Source: Crambe crambe (taxonomy: Eukaryota; Porifera; Demospongiae; Poecilosclerida; Crambeidae). Taken from it: DNA of 64,000 nt. The stretch lies in contig OZ004595.1 of assembly GCA_963924555.1 (NCBI GenBank), forward strand, positions 992,001 to 1,056,000. Direction: 5' to 3'. A model generated the notes under the pieces. The model was given only the letters and a program-made list of their open reading frames with translations. It did no database searches and was not told the origin of the DNA. The position numbers were made by a program, and so were the translations under genes. Positions 1 through 11,050 of the stretch are shown piece by piece. Numbering within the stretch: position 1 is the stretch's first letter; every line of letters begins with the position of its first letter.

Positions 1-94
1 CAGGAATACCTCCTTACCCCCGGACATGTTAAAGGTGGGTGTGTCAGAGCATAGTATATGTACGTAATCTAGGTCACGTCAGAGGTGCCACACC

Positions 95-104
95 GCGCAT
101 GCGC
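95..104. promoter_or_regulatory. NRF-1-like palindrome upstream of the SAM gene
   Basis: GCGCATGCGC lies 79 bases upstream of the ATG at 183. The same palindrome is found upstream of IL-17-like gene A (8033-8042) and of LNX (48578-48587). The motif matches the known NRF-1 consensus; its function here is inferred. Confidence 0.45.
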
Positions 105-182
105 ATACCATCCTAATTACATGCATATGTATGTACATACCAGGCAAACTCCACCTTCTGCGATCTATGTTTTGATCTAGCC

Positions 183-3100
183 ATGGCCAGCTCTAAGATC
201 ACCCCTGATATGACCACAGAGGACCTGTGTTCCCTTCTCAAGAAGAGCGGAGTACCAGCTTCTGACCTAACAAAGATCAAGGGTATAGACTTTGTCTTAG
301 CAAGTTGGCTTGTTTGTGATGTGTTAATACTAACACCATTGCAGAAGGGGGCTACAATGGACAGAAGATTCTAGACCTTGATAGTAATGGAAAGTCAGAG
401 CTTAAGTTATCAAAAGCTGGTGAAACATCCTTAATTAAAGTAAGTCTATCTACATGTACCTGCTGGCAAAAAATGAAAACTGGGCATATGTGCAGTAGCC
501 CAAGTCCATTCCAATTTATGCAGTGCTAGTTTTTCTCTTTATGACCAAGTGCCACACCCACTGATTCATGTGTACATAACTCACCAGTGCTTATTAATCA
601 TGCATAAGTCTGGGGGTATATGTAATAATATGCTATATATGTGGATTCCAACAATCTGATTGGTACATGGTCTTGAATAATCCATGGTATTCAATGGCCT
701 TATTCATGCCAGTAACGACATTTCTGAAGATGATACAGTCAAAGTGCATTGGCTTATCTTAGTAGTCTGGTGTAGCGGCGACCCTTACCAACCCAAGTGA
801 AGGGGAAGGGTCTGGGGACATTAGCATCAACAACTTTGTCACTTTGGAATGTTAATTTTCATCCAGATTATCACGTGCGCAGTATAATCATAATTTTGCA
901 CGTATATAAACAGCTGCCTGGCTGGAATCAACTGTAGAATCCAGTTATATATAATAAAATGCTATAATGATTCCAGACCAGTCGTGAGTTGTGGTGAGCC
1001 AAAGTTTTAAGAATGGCCAAAAATGACTTGGTAAGACTGTGTAGCTCATCCATGCACATGATTCATACTTGGCTTGTGCATTGTACCAGACACGTTGGAA
1101 GAAGCCTTACCATGTTAATATGTTCTTGACCTTGTATTCCTGATTCCTCTTTCTGCCAGGAAGGGACTGTTAATGACCTTAATTACAGGTACTAGGTGGA
1201 GAATACTATTTCCTTCAATGCTATAGAAGAGTTTAGTGTATGCACGAAATCGATGAAAAAATTTACCCCACGAAAAAAAATTCTCACTCTGTACCTTTTC
1301 ATTTAATTATCAAACTCCGCCCCCTAATTGACTTGCATTCTGTTATTGTAGATGAGCAAAAAAGCGTCTGATGGTGAACCAAACACCGATGCTGGGATCT
1401 TTGCCAAGTTCAGACTCGGTTTCGGTGTTGATGGATCCAATCCCTCCCCCTTCCGAGATGCACATGAAAAGATTCTCTCCATTCCCGAAGACCTCTTGAA
1501 TATTGAATGCATCACCAACAGGAGAGAGGAACCAAGTTATGAAGAACCAATTATCAGCATCAAGGACTACGATAGGCTCGTTAAATCTTCAGTTGACAGT
1601 GAGGAAGGAGAGACTTTGGTACTTCCTGTTGAGGCAGAGTATGCCAGGGAGAGATCCAGGAACATGACTGCTCAAGGTATGTTGGAGAGAAAATGGAGGA
1701 GGAGGAGGGAGAAATTGATCACACACACACATTTTCCAACCCCATCATAGTGGCAGTTCTTTAGAAAGATCAGAATCTTTTAAAATACCCTACAGGTAGG
1801 AGAATAACTACTCGTGTCGTATCTTTCAAACCTTCTGCCGCCTCAAATGGGAACAATTTTGAAGAGGAATTCTGCAAGCACCTGAGCAAAAATTTTCCAG
1901 AGATTAACAGCCAACCTGGAGGTACCATTGCAGAAAAGGTGGAACAGTATATTCAAGATGAGGAGAAATTCAAGACTGCCTCGGAGTTTACCGCTTGCTC
2001 GTTCATTCGATCCAAACAAATCACCCACTATATCAGCGCCATTGAACTGGGAGCTATAGATTATTCCATGCATTTCATGGCTATTAATAGGGAGGACATG
2101 GCTGCTAATAAAGAGGACATGGCTCCTAATAAAGAGGACATGGCTGCTAATGAAGAGGACATGGCTACTAATGAAGAGGACATGGCTGCTAATAAAGAGG
2201 ACATGGCTGCTAATAAAGAGGACATGGCTGCTAATAAAGAGGACATGGCTGCTAATAAAGAGGACATGGCTGCTAATAAAGAGGACATGGCTGCTAATAA
2301 AGAGGACATGGCTGCTAATAAAGAGGACATGGCTGCTAATAAAGAGGACATGGCTGCTAATAAAGAGGACATGGCTCCTAATAAAGAGGACATGGCTACT
2401 AATAAAGAGGACATGGCTACTAATAAAGAGGACATGGCTACTAATAGAATGGACAAGAGAGTTGTTGATGAAACTGATGGAAGTGAAGTCAAACTGTATA
2501 TTGCCACCAAGAAATGTCCAGGGATTGGGAACGTGGAGAAAGTGTGTCCTGGATGTGGAGAGGCAGTGATCAAGTATAAGATGGCACCTCTTTCTAACTT
2601 AATTAGTCAAAAGGAGACAAAGAAAATGTTCAGAGAAGCTATTCAGCTTTACCTTGACAAGAGTTGTAAGTACCTTAATAAATCTTTATGCTCCTATAAC
2701 CTCACAGGGTAGAGGCAAGGGGAGCAATTTATCCCCCTGAAAATGACTTTGCCCCCCTCAAATTTCTCCGAATAAAATCCCTTCCATAATCTCGAGTGTA
2801 TAAGAATTGTGATGTGCACCCCTTTCATAAGTGCAAAGGTCACTAACTACCATTTCTTTCATAAGTGCAAAGGTCACTAAGTACCATTTCTTTGATAGTG
2901 CTGTCATTGACTTCATTTTGTAGTAATAATAAAATATAATATCACTACAGGTGGACCGTTTCTTATCAAGTGCTGCTCTGATGATCATACCATGTATTTG
3001 AGGGTCATTCACTTTGATAACAAGTATGTCGTTGTGAGCACTGACAAAGAAATTAAAGCTAGTCAGTTCTTTGTGGAGAAATCTGTGTGCCCGGGAGAAT

Positions 3101-3579
3101 TCAACATTGCCTATTATGGAAAGTTGAAATCCTCTCACACTCGCTCCACCAAATATGGAAAATACCTCAGAACGAATTCGAGGGAGACAGGGAAGGACGA
3201 TAATCCTCCAGAGATGAGCAGTGAAGAATTACCTCAAAATTTCATCCTTAAAGACAGGCTTAAAAATGTTACTCATCACCTGATTCCACTGTGGGAAGAT
3301 AACCCTTACTACATCATGTTGGGGCCCCGAGGAGTGGAGAGCTATCTAGTGAATAACAAAGAACTGAAGCAACCTTGCTGTGTGCCTAAGATTGAAAACA
3401 AGGAGAACAGTGTGTGGCAGTTGCAGCGGGTGCAACCCAGTGTCATCCCACAGAGTGCAAAGGGGGCACCACCATCTCCAGATGATGACGATGACTACCT
3501 AGCCACTGACATCCCTGAGTATCATGTGGACCAAAAAGACTTTGATTATCAATTCAATTTAGCTACAAAGCAGAATTAA
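183..3579 (+). CDS. SAM-domain protein with coding minisatellite and possible beta-trefoil C-terminus
   Basis: Five exons fit splice sites and phase: 183-282, 345-439, 1352-1676, 1796-2665, 2951-3579, giving about 672 residues. I do not recognise a named orthologue. Residues ~10-70 (exons 1-2 and the start of exon 3) look like a SAM domain: an acidic TTEDLCSLLKK helix, then YNGQKILDLD and a final basic helix. Residues ~265-385 are a 7-residue repeat (A-N-K-E-D-M-A) encoded by a 21-base minisatellite. After it comes a short Cys-rich stretch (KKCPG...VCPGCG). Exon 5 has spaced hydrophobic beta-strand repeats (SQFFVEKS, FILKD, VWQLQRV) that recall a beta-trefoil (fascin/IL-1/FGF type fold); this is inference. 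There is no signal peptide, so a cytosolic adaptor role is plausible. A decayed partial copy lies at 9475-9965. The exon 1 donor (GTATAG) is weak. Confidence 0.6.
2092..2448 (+). repeat. 21-base coding minisatellite, about 17 units
   Basis: The unit GAGGACATGGCTGCTAATAA(A) is repeated in frame within exon 4 of the SAM gene. Most units are identical; a few have GCT to CCT or ACT changes, or AAT AAA to AAT GAA. A degenerate half unit precedes it at ~2071-2091. Because 21 is a multiple of 3, unit gain or loss keeps the frame. The array is also open in a second plus frame and in a minus frame. Confidence 0.95.
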
Positions 3580-3902
3580 TTCATTGTTTTGTGTTCAAGT
3601 TTAGGTTCTGTGCATGCGCAACTAGAACTGGCGTTAATTAAGAGTCGGTGCAGTGAGTGCTGCCAAGTGTATGTACTAATACAGGGGTAGCAGGTTGCAA
3701 AAGAGTGCCCGGGCCTGAGGCTAATGAATGACTGTGTAGGGGGATGATTAATTTACAGCACATTGGAATGTAATTACCAGCGAATAGACTTATTCTTTTG
3801 TGGTATGATCAGGCTTGTAGCCAGAGTTTTTGACAGCACGCAGAAAATTGCCTGGCCACACCCACTTTTGCATAATCATACACATTTTGGATAAACTGTG
3901 CC

Positions 3903-4031
3903 CACAAGTTGGTGTTGGGACCTGGTCCCAAGTTGGTGTTGGGACCTGCAGGTATTGGTCCCAAGTTGATGTTGGGACCTGCAGGTATTGGTCCCAAGTT
4001 TCATGTTAGGATTTGGCTGGTCCCAAGTTGA
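3903..4031. repeat. Tandem array of GGTCCCAAGTTG...GTTGGGACCTG units
   Basis: Four imperfect units of about 26-35 bases. Each combines GGTCCCAAGTTG with TGTTGGGACCTG, so each unit is itself an imperfect palindrome able to form a hairpin. Confidence 0.8.
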
Positions 4032-4599
4032 TGATGGATACACACTTGTCACAAAGTTTTTTACTCACACACACAGTCCTTCACTCACACACTCATCGCA
4101 TAGTTCTTCCTTGCATACTTCCACTTGCTTCGTCTGGCATCATGGTGACCCTAGAGTTGCCATGATGCCAGACACCATTATGCACCATTCACCACAGCCA
4201 CTCACATGATCAGTGTGGACCGATGCTCTCTAATATCAATGCTAGCTGTTGGCTAGTTCCCAACCTATCTACTCTATAACCGATACTTAGCTATATATTT
4301 GCACTGAACAATACACACATTTCATGAGTCTTGTATGAAGAAGAAACTAACAATTCTAGCTACCTAACCATAGGCTCATACTAGCTATCTAGCTAAACAT
4401 AAACTAACATAATCTAACTAACTAATATGCTCAATCTATCATAAAATTAATGCTAAATAATATATTCACTCACATCAATGATGTAGCATTAATATCATAC
4501 TTAATTAATACATTATATTCCCAGCGTATTGTGTTTGATGCTTGTATTGTGATGTCATTATCATGTGTGCCTGTGTGACGATTATGTAGTTAACTTAGC

Positions 4600-4970
4600 T
4601 TAGCTACTTAACTTAGGTACCTAGTGAGAAGAAGAAGAATATTACTTACTTACTCACTTACTTTAGCTCAACTTAGCTACTTAACTTTAGGTACCTCAAA
4701 GAAGAAGAGAAGGAGAAGGATTTTATACTTACTTAGTCTTAGGTTTAGTTAGCTTAGCTAGGCCTTAGCTAGCTACTTAACTTTCCTTGTGAGAAGAAGA
4801 AGAGATGAAGAAGGATATTACTTAGTCTCGCTCGCGATTGGTAAAGGGTCGGCGTGCGAGACTATTATACTTAATTAGTTACTTACAAGTTAGTTATCTA
4901 CTTACTTACTTACTTAGCTTAGCTGAGCTAGTTTACGTTAAGTCTACCTCATAAGAAGAGAGGGAGAAAG
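4600..4970. repeat. Diverged ~100-base tandem repeats
   Basis: Four degenerate copies. Each contains ACTTAGCTACTTAACTT, a GGTACCTC-like box, a GAAGAAGAAGAG purine tract and ATTACTTACTTA. No coding potential. Confidence 0.65.
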
Positions 4971-5073
4971 ATAAACGAGAAGCTGTAGATGGACTTAAGA
5001 AGTTTCAGCACGAAGTTGAAGGTTTGAATTTCCCGCAGAAAAAAGGCGCGGGCACAGTGCGCATGTACACATT

Positions 5074-6187
5074 CATAGATATACTAGACTGTACACAGGA
5101 TTGGAAACAGGTCACGTGCGCCCATAACGACAATACTGACAATACGTGCTAAACTGCATGCCCAAACAAACAGGGGAGGAGAAGTAGTGTGCCAAATTTC
5201 TGCTAAACTATAGCCAATTGGTAAGTTCAAAGAATGCAAAGAGTGGGCTAGTATAGTGCTAAACAAGCATAGTTCTTAAAAAGGCTGGTTTCTCAAGTGT
5301 TAGAGGGTATAATTGCGAGTAACAATGGTAGTTCGACTTTGTGGACCTCTGGAGCTTGGATATTAAAAGTATAGTCTCTTTTTTTCCACTAATCTGTTAG
5401 TGTTAGGTAGTGATCATTCATATGTACATATGTACTTTTTAAAGGTGCCTGTAAAAAAATTATGTCAATGTTACTGTTTCTTCAGATTACCCATGGCTGG
5501 CTGTCAAGAAAAGCTATAATAAAGAAGGATACTATAATGTAGCAACTAATACTGTCACTTTACACATATTTCCTTTCATGTTATAATAAAAAAAATGATA
5601 ATAACAAGTACTGATAGTGCACTGCTGAACATCCAATTCATCGAGCGATTTGTTGTGATATACTTGTTTTGGGGGATCAAGATGAAGAGTAAAGCTGCCC
5701 CAGTGTATCCTTTCCTGCCCCTGATACAAGAAGGTATCTCATCTCCTCACATAAGAACAACAACATAGTGAAATGGCTTCTTACACCATCAATGGCAAAT
5801 GGCATGCCATCTTCAGCCCTGCACAAATTAAAACTACTTGAGTACATATGGTCAACTAGTATATTTCATTTTATACCAAAAGTAAGGCAGCTAGACTTCT
5901 ATTTTAGTAGTAGGAGTGCCACAAAACTTTTCAGTCACGTTTTCTTCCATAGCAACAGTAAAATAGACTAAACTGACATGATAAACTACTACAGCTATAG
6001 GTCATTGAGCCTTTTCACTTATAATCATAACTATTGCTGCGCTAAATACCTTGCCTTTCACCCTCTTTCTTATTTTGTGTAAGATTTCTCTGTTCGCCAG
6101 GTACCTACACGGTATACGGATGGTCTATAAATTCTACGCGCGCATGCCCTGTTTCCAATCCTGTGTACGTAGTCTAGTATATCTATG
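5074..6187. mobile_element. Element bounded by ~40-base inverted repeats
   Basis: Bases 5074-5112 (CATAGATATACTAGACTG... followed by TACACAGGATTGGAAACAGG) reappear as the reverse complement at 6148-6187, with a 2-base indel. The ~1.1 kb between has no transposase-like ORF, so this would be a non-autonomous DNA element. The outer flanks (GAAGTTGAAGG at ~5015 and GAAACTGAAGG at ~6189) resemble each other, but no clean target-site duplication is visible. Confidence 0.5.
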
Positions 6188-7146
6188 TCGAAACTGAAGG
6201 TGAATTCTGTATAGTTAGTTCTAGCAGAGATAATAAAGAAGTCAGGAAGTATTAAAAGGAAGTGAAGTCCAGTCCGGGTAAGTTGGAAAAAACTAGTCTA
6301 TTACTTCTGAATCTCTGTGTTGTTCATTCCATCACAGTAGCTATAGCTACCAATCTCTGGAGGAAAAGTGAATAAATTGAAAATTACTCCCTACATGTAG
6401 TTCATTCATCTGATAAGCTATATATAGACTACAGTATACCACTAGATCTGGAGGGAATACTGCCTTATTATAGCTAAATGGCCCAGGATATGATGCAATT
6501 GATTTGGAGTATTAGATGCTCTAGCTATATAATATATATATATACATAACATGATTTTTCTCAATAATGGCTAGATAGCTATAGCTACCTGGTAGCCAAC
6601 TAGTTTATAACTAGCTAGCTCAATATAGTTAGCTATAGCTCTCTTCCCTCTGATTATGGCTACTTTAATCATGAATGAGATTATGGTATTGCTGTTATAC
6701 ACTAATGAAGGGGAAGGTCGTTATGAAAAGGTCGTTATAACACACATCCATGAGGTATGGGGAAATGGAAGCAAAATCTGACATCTGGAACTATCAGGGG
6801 GAAACGTCCTATAAATACATTAGCTACATATTATATCTTAAGTGTTGTTTATCGTACTGTTGCTTCAAATTATTGTGAGTAATGTATGTACTGTACCATA
6901 TTGAATGTTTGTAAATCTTGCATCATTTAAAAAAGCAAACATATGAATCATAAAAATAACAGTCCATAGTACTTAATCATAATATGTCATTGAGGAAATA
7001 ATGAATAAATAAAGGAATAGATGAAAATGATAGAAATAGATATGGATAATGTCAGCTAATAGTAAAGTGATACCTATTGCCAGAATAATAATAACCTATA
7101 ACATTTTTAGATTGGATTATACCTATTATCATTGCTATAATTACAG

Positions 7147-7878
7147 TTAGCTGTGATTATGTGGTGTATATCCTACTGTTATGTCTATTGGATAAATGGA
7201 CCAGTTCCAAGTTCTGCAAGGATCTCCCTTGCATGCTTCTCGTTTGAAGGCCATAACTCTCATCCTTTCTTCATTACAGTAACCTCTATCAAAGAGGGAG
7301 GGGTTTACAAGCTTAGCCTCAACTCTGAAACTTGGGAAGTAGTTGGGATCCCGTACACATGTGTAATACCACAAGCAATCACCAGAGCTGATATTTTTTG
7401 GCTTGTAGTATTCATTAATAAATCTATTACAAGCAGTTCTTCCAAGGTCTCTGGTCCGTTCATTTTGACCCAAATCACTCAGTTTGGAGTTCTTCAGCAA
7501 TCCAGAAAGGTACAAATCTACGAGAAGAAATGCATTGTAGGATGCCTCTATGGGGATACCAAAACTGGCATCGATGTACTGCTCTATAGCTTCTTGCAAA
7601 GTTTTGCACTGGCTTGTTCTAGTTTTATCCCCACACATATCACTCCCCTGGACATCTGGAGGCATTGGGACTTGTAAAGTTGTAGCCACTGTGCTTTCAG
7701 ATGTCTCTCTGCTGAATCGCTCTAGATACTTCTTTTTTAAAGGCTCTTTCTGCTCATCTTTAAATTTGTCACTAATATAGTTCTTCCCAGGATAGGGTAA
7801 ACCAAAGACTTTTGGTTGAAAGAAGATCAGCACTGCAGCCAATACTGCAATACTCAAATTTTGAATTCTTGGCTTCAT
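7147..7878 (-). CDS. IL-17-like secreted cytokine, type A
   Basis: Single-exon gene, 243 residues. Residues 1-26 form a signal peptide (basic start, hydrophobic core AVLAAVLIFF, end VFG). A basic pro-region ends in a possible furin site R-F-S-R (54-57). The C-terminal half carries the IL-17 pattern: C168-L-W170-Y-Y172-T-C174, D177-P, then Y180-F-P-S and VEAK, followed by paired Cys (201, 216, 221) and W224-N-W. The last strand ends ITVGYT, where family members have GCxC, so the canonical knot cysteines are missing. Known IL-17s are secreted dimers that signal through SEFIR receptors; that this one does so is inference. Near-identical to A' (11051-11815). A trunk/Spatzle-type cystine knot is the alternative. 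Confidence 0.68.
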   Translation of the reverse strand: MKPRIQNLSIAVLAAVLIFFQPKVFGLPYPGKNYISDKFKDEQKEPLKKKYLERFSRETSESTVATTLQVPMPPDVQGSDMCGDKTRTSQCKTLQEAIEQYIDASFGIPIEASYNAFLLVDLYLSGLLKNSKLSDLGQNERTRDLGRTACNRFINEYYKPKNISSGDCLWYYTCVRDPNYFPSFRVEAKLVNPSLFDRGYCNEERMRVMAFKREACKGDPCRTWNWSIYPIDITVGYTPHNHS

Positions 7879-8032
7879 TAGTGGTGGTGATGGATTTGTT
7901 TCGTTGGTGAGAGGTATGATTCTCTAGTGGTTTAAATAAGAGGGGCAGGGCTGATGGGAAAAATTTGGGACGGCGAAACTGAAATAACGTCATGCCGTTC
8001 ACGTCATGTCAGCATTCATATTATTTAAGCAT

Positions 8033-8042
8033 GCGCATGCGC
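8033..8042. promoter_or_regulatory. NRF-1-like palindrome upstream of gene A
   Basis: GCGCATGCGC, within ATGCGCATGCGCAT, lies 155 bases upstream of the gene A start. A further ACATGCGCAC lies at ~8074. Two ACGTCATG boxes lie at ~7987-8008, and the first is also present upstream of A' (~11965). Confidence 0.4.
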
Positions 8043-8300
8043 ATAATTATGCGCTGGATACTGCACATGCGCACTATACTACACTGCGGGGCCGGGGACC
8101 AGTTGCAACTAAAATTATAATGCCAGTTCACAATCAGTGCCTTAATTTGTAAGTAGCTATTGATTCATAAACAAATATTCCATTCTATTATTATCAAATA
8201 TCTATAATTATTCTACTGTACTGTTATGAAGTGGAGGAATTTTTTCTTTAAATAATCATAATTTATCCATGAGGGAGAGAATGCTATATTGCTGATTTCA

Positions 8301-8972
8301 TCAGTCATCAGACCTAAATTTGTACCCTACCACCGTGCTTCCACACATACAAGAACACCAGTGTGGCAGTGTGTTATCACTCTCACAACGCTTTCTCATG
8401 AATCTTGGATTTTCTATTACGACTTCTTCACAGTACCGTGGCTTATGTTCATAAACAGCTTCAACTTTATAACTTGGGAAGAATGTCTTATTCTGACTGC
8501 ATTGATATTGCCAAGAGCAGTCACCATCTTTTGTCATTAGGTTATATCTTGATATAACATTGTCACATCGAATTTGTGCATTCCGCTTTTCTGATGTTGA
8601 GCTTGTACTCAGATTGAGGTGTGTTTCCTCTAAATCTCCAGAACCATCGATGAGTCCTGAAAAGAAGAGGTCTTGTAAGGAGAAGAAATGGAAAGTATAT
8701 TCACTGCTGGGATCTCTATCTGTTAAATAGTTGCGTATAGCGTCTCCCAGAGACATACATGAATCGATGCTATCGGAGCAGTCACAGGAGCAGTCATCAT
8801 CATGAGTGCTTCTTCTTGTATATGCAGAGTTGGAATTCGAGTTCAATGGCTGGTCTTCAGAATTGGATGAGGTCGTTGGTGCTGGTGTTGGCATTAGGAG
8901 CGAACTCTTGACTAGGAGGAGTGAAACCAATAGTATGATTTGGCTGAGTCTTACGATTGCACTGGACACCAT
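8301..8972 (-). CDS. IL-17-like secreted cytokine, type B
   Basis: Single exon, 223 residues. I chose the ATG at 8972 because the paralogue B' starts with the same MVSS and because a signal peptide (VRLSQIILLVSLLLVKSSLL) follows at once; the frame is open further upstream. A Ser/Thr/Pro-rich pro-region leads to T-R-R and an acidic Cys cluster (DDDCSCDCS). It shares with type A a SLGDAIRNYL helix and LQDLFFSGLI. The cytokine core reads GDCSWQYQC, then FFPSYKVEAVY, RYC, KRC, and ends HWCSCMCGSTVVGYKF. The order C-x-W-x-Y-x-C, then FPS and VEA, matches the IL-17 signature. The final GCxC is replaced by GYKF, and Cys are instead clustered just before the last strand. The gene lies 422 bases upstream of A on the same strand. 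Confidence 0.65.
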   Translation of the reverse strand: MVSSAIVRLSQIILLVSLLLVKSSLLMPTPAPTTSSNSEDQPLNSNSNSAYTRRSTHDDDCSCDCSDSIDSCMSLGDAIRNYLTDRDPSSEYTFHFFSLQDLFFSGLIDGSGDLEETHLNLSTSSTSEKRNAQIRCDNVISRYNLMTKDGDCSWQYQCSQNKTFFPSYKVEAVYEHKPRYCEEVVIENPRFMRKRCESDNTLPHWCSCMCGSTVVGYKFRSDD

Positions 8973-9045
8973 GATTATTGATATTGATTGATAGATTGCA
9001 GATGTGGTGAGTAGTTTAATTCTTACTTCCAAACAGGCACCCATT

Positions 9046-9055
9046 TTATAGACGA
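9046..9055 (-). promoter_or_regulatory. TATA-like box upstream of gene B
   Basis: CTATAAAATG on the minus strand, about 75-85 bases upstream of the chosen ATG. A related TATAAAG lies ~95-105 bases upstream of B' (about 13746-13753). Confidence 0.35.
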
Positions 9056-9299
9056 GAGGATGAGTGACTAAAGGCAATAATGATAACATAGCTGCTAGGA
9101 GCTAACCCCATAAAAGTGAAAGATACACAGTACCTCATGACCTGACCATGCAGCATTACCCTCATCCCCAGGCTCTCCGAGGCATGTGCCAACAGGAGAT
9201 ATCATGATTTCCTTTTTGTAACATTTATAGGAAATTAGTTAGGGGGGCCTAGGCCCAGCCAGTTATTATAACGGGGACTCGTAACAGGAAGCGCCATTA

Positions 9300-9474
9300 T
9301 AAGTTTATTAAGCTGATAATTCAGACATGTTACCTAATAGTCATTATTTATGATGTCAATATTGATCTGCTGGAATGAATGTGTGTCTTGTTGGTGTTGG
9401 AATAATAGCTAGTTAAATAGTGTTTAAAAAAAAAAGAAGCTGGATATTGCTCCCCCTTGCTGACAGCTGCATCC
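9300..9474 (-). pseudogene. Remnant of a type C IL-17-like gene (3' end only)
   Basis: Bases 9300-9400 match the region 3' of gene C (~14156-14290, with TTTATGATGTCAATATTGAT shared). Bases ~9435-9474 match the last codons of C. Read on the minus strand they give PGCSCQQGGAISS, against AGCSCLPRRLMSS in C. Homology stops at ~9475, where SAM-gene sequence begins. All the rest of this C copy is gone. Confidence 0.75.
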
Positions 9475-9660
9475 TGGTGAATAACAGAGAACTGAAGCAA
9501 CTTTACTGTGTTTTTTTTTTGTGTGGCAGTTGCAGCGCATGCAACCCAGTGTCATCCCACAGGGTGCAAAGGGAACACCACCATGCACCTCTGGATGATG
9601 ACAATGTGATGTAACCACTGAGTATCATGGGACTTTGATTATCAATTCAACTACAAAAGA
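9475..9660 (+). pseudogene. Decayed copy of the SAM gene last exon
   Basis: Starts GTGAATAACAGAGAACTGAA and matches 3357-3565 (codons for VNNKELKQ..., VWQLQRVQPS, DYQFN). It has a large deletion plus a T-run in place of the KIENKENS segment, and several frame changes around the acidic DDD stretch, so it cannot encode the domain. Confidence 0.85.
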
Positions 9661-9871
9661 TTGATTGACAGGTCCACCATAGCTATATTATTAATGCTAG
9701 AGTTCTCAATGCATTTCAAATGATCAATGTAAAGTATAATATGAGAACAGATATGCATATCTGAGGGAAGATATGGAGTTTTGGTATGGATTTTGATTAA
9801 TCCATCATAAAGCCTACATAGATAGCTACATGGCACATGAGGTCACACAAAACAAATTTAGACTTGACAGA

Positions 9872-9965
9872 GGCATGGCCAGCTCCAAGATCACCCTGGG
9901 TATATGGCCACTGAAGATATGTGTATCCTCCTCAAGATGCTTTGACCATCTTCTGATAACTTGAG
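9872..9965 (+). pseudogene. Decayed copy of SAM gene exon 1
   Basis: GGCATGGCCAGCTCCAAGAT matches the SAM gene start at 180-200. It continues with homology to the TTEDLCSLLK region but with small indels that break the frame after about ten codons. It lies ~210 bases after the last-exon remnant and in the same orientation. Confidence 0.8.
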
Positions 9966-11050
9966 TTTCGACATGCCATCACTATAGCTAAGGTTTCTAT
10001 AGCTAGCTATACCATTTTTCCAGCTACTGAAACTATGCACTTTCTGGAAAAGGTTATTATTGAAATGAACCTGCATGTGAAAAATTTCCTTAACATAATA
10101 TTGTAGTGGAAATGAGTCTGAAGTCAGGAAGTAAGGAAGATGGTTTTGAATAGGGGGGCCACCTAAGTAATAGTCAAGACCACGCCTATTTTACTGGGGG
10201 GGGGGGAGGGGGGGAGGGGGCACTAATGACTAGTTTTTAGAAAAAAATCAAACTTATCTACTTCCTGAAACATGCCTTTGTAGATTTCACTTTTATTACA
10301 GCTGTGAAGTATTATGCAGTGTAGTATAGTAGCTATAGCAATTATGCAATCAATAATAAGGGGGGCCCTGCCCCCTGTCTGAAAATAATAGGGGCCTGTT
10401 CCTATGGCAATGCTTTACTCCCTGTATAGCACATTCAAAGCTATAGGCTAAGGATACAATGCAACAGATTTTGAGCTATTCAAAAAAAATAATTAATAAT
10501 AATAATATTAATAATAACTGCTTAAAAGCATGACCTCTAACTCTATCCAGAGCTATAGCTAGCTAGATCGTATATAGCTACCAGCTCTGATTTCTCTCTT
10601 CCCTCTCCAGGTCATTATAACATGTACCCATAGAAATGGAAGCAAATTTGACATCCTGGAACTCTCAAGGGGGAAACATCCAATGAAAACATTACGTATT
10701 ATATCTTAAGTGTTGTTTATCGTACTGTTGCTTCAAATTATTGTGAGTAATGTATGTACTGTACCATATTGAATGTTTGTAAATCTTGCATCATTTAAAA
10801 AAGCAAACACATGAGTCATAAAAATAACATAGTTCATTGTCCACTAGTACTTCAATCACATGTCATCATCATTGAGGAAATAATGAAGGAATAAAGAAAT
10901 GAATGAGATAGATAGCTAGCTGAAAATGATATAGATGAAGTAGCTAATTAACATCAGCTATAATAAGTGATACCTGTTGCCAGAATAATAATAAATAAAT
11001 AATCTATAGCTATAGAACATTTTTAGATTGGTGAACTGTGATACACCTAG

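Larger units (their letters stand above)
3580..7146. other. Intergenic region rich in short repeats, no gene seen
   Basis: No convincing coding region. It holds a GGTCCCAAGTTG/GTTGGGACCTG tandem array (~3903-4031), a block of diverged ~100-base repeats (~4600-4970), a small fold-back at 4823-4864 (TAGTCTCGC ... GCGAGACTA), an inverted-repeat element (5074-6187) and AGCTATAGCT-rich DNA. The last part (~6770-7100) is duplicated at ~10630-10990, downstream of the second A gene. Confidence 0.7.
9090..11050. other. Junction region between duplicated cytokine blocks
   Basis: No intact gene. It contains the C remnant, two SAM pseudo-exons, a G-rich run at ~10195-10220, and a stretch (~10630-10990) homologous to ~6770-7100, downstream of gene A. 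Together these mark the second copy of the duplicated block. Confidence 0.75.

Noticed and set aside
2061-2573. 170-codon minus-strand and 139-codon plus-2 ORFs over the minisatellite
   Set aside because: A 21-base repeat is open in several frames by its nature; only the +1 frame joins the flanking exons.
7153-7677. Plus-strand ORFs opposite genes A and A'
   Set aside because: Shadows of the cytokine genes; no signal peptide or domain, and the minus-strand frame shows the conserved motifs.
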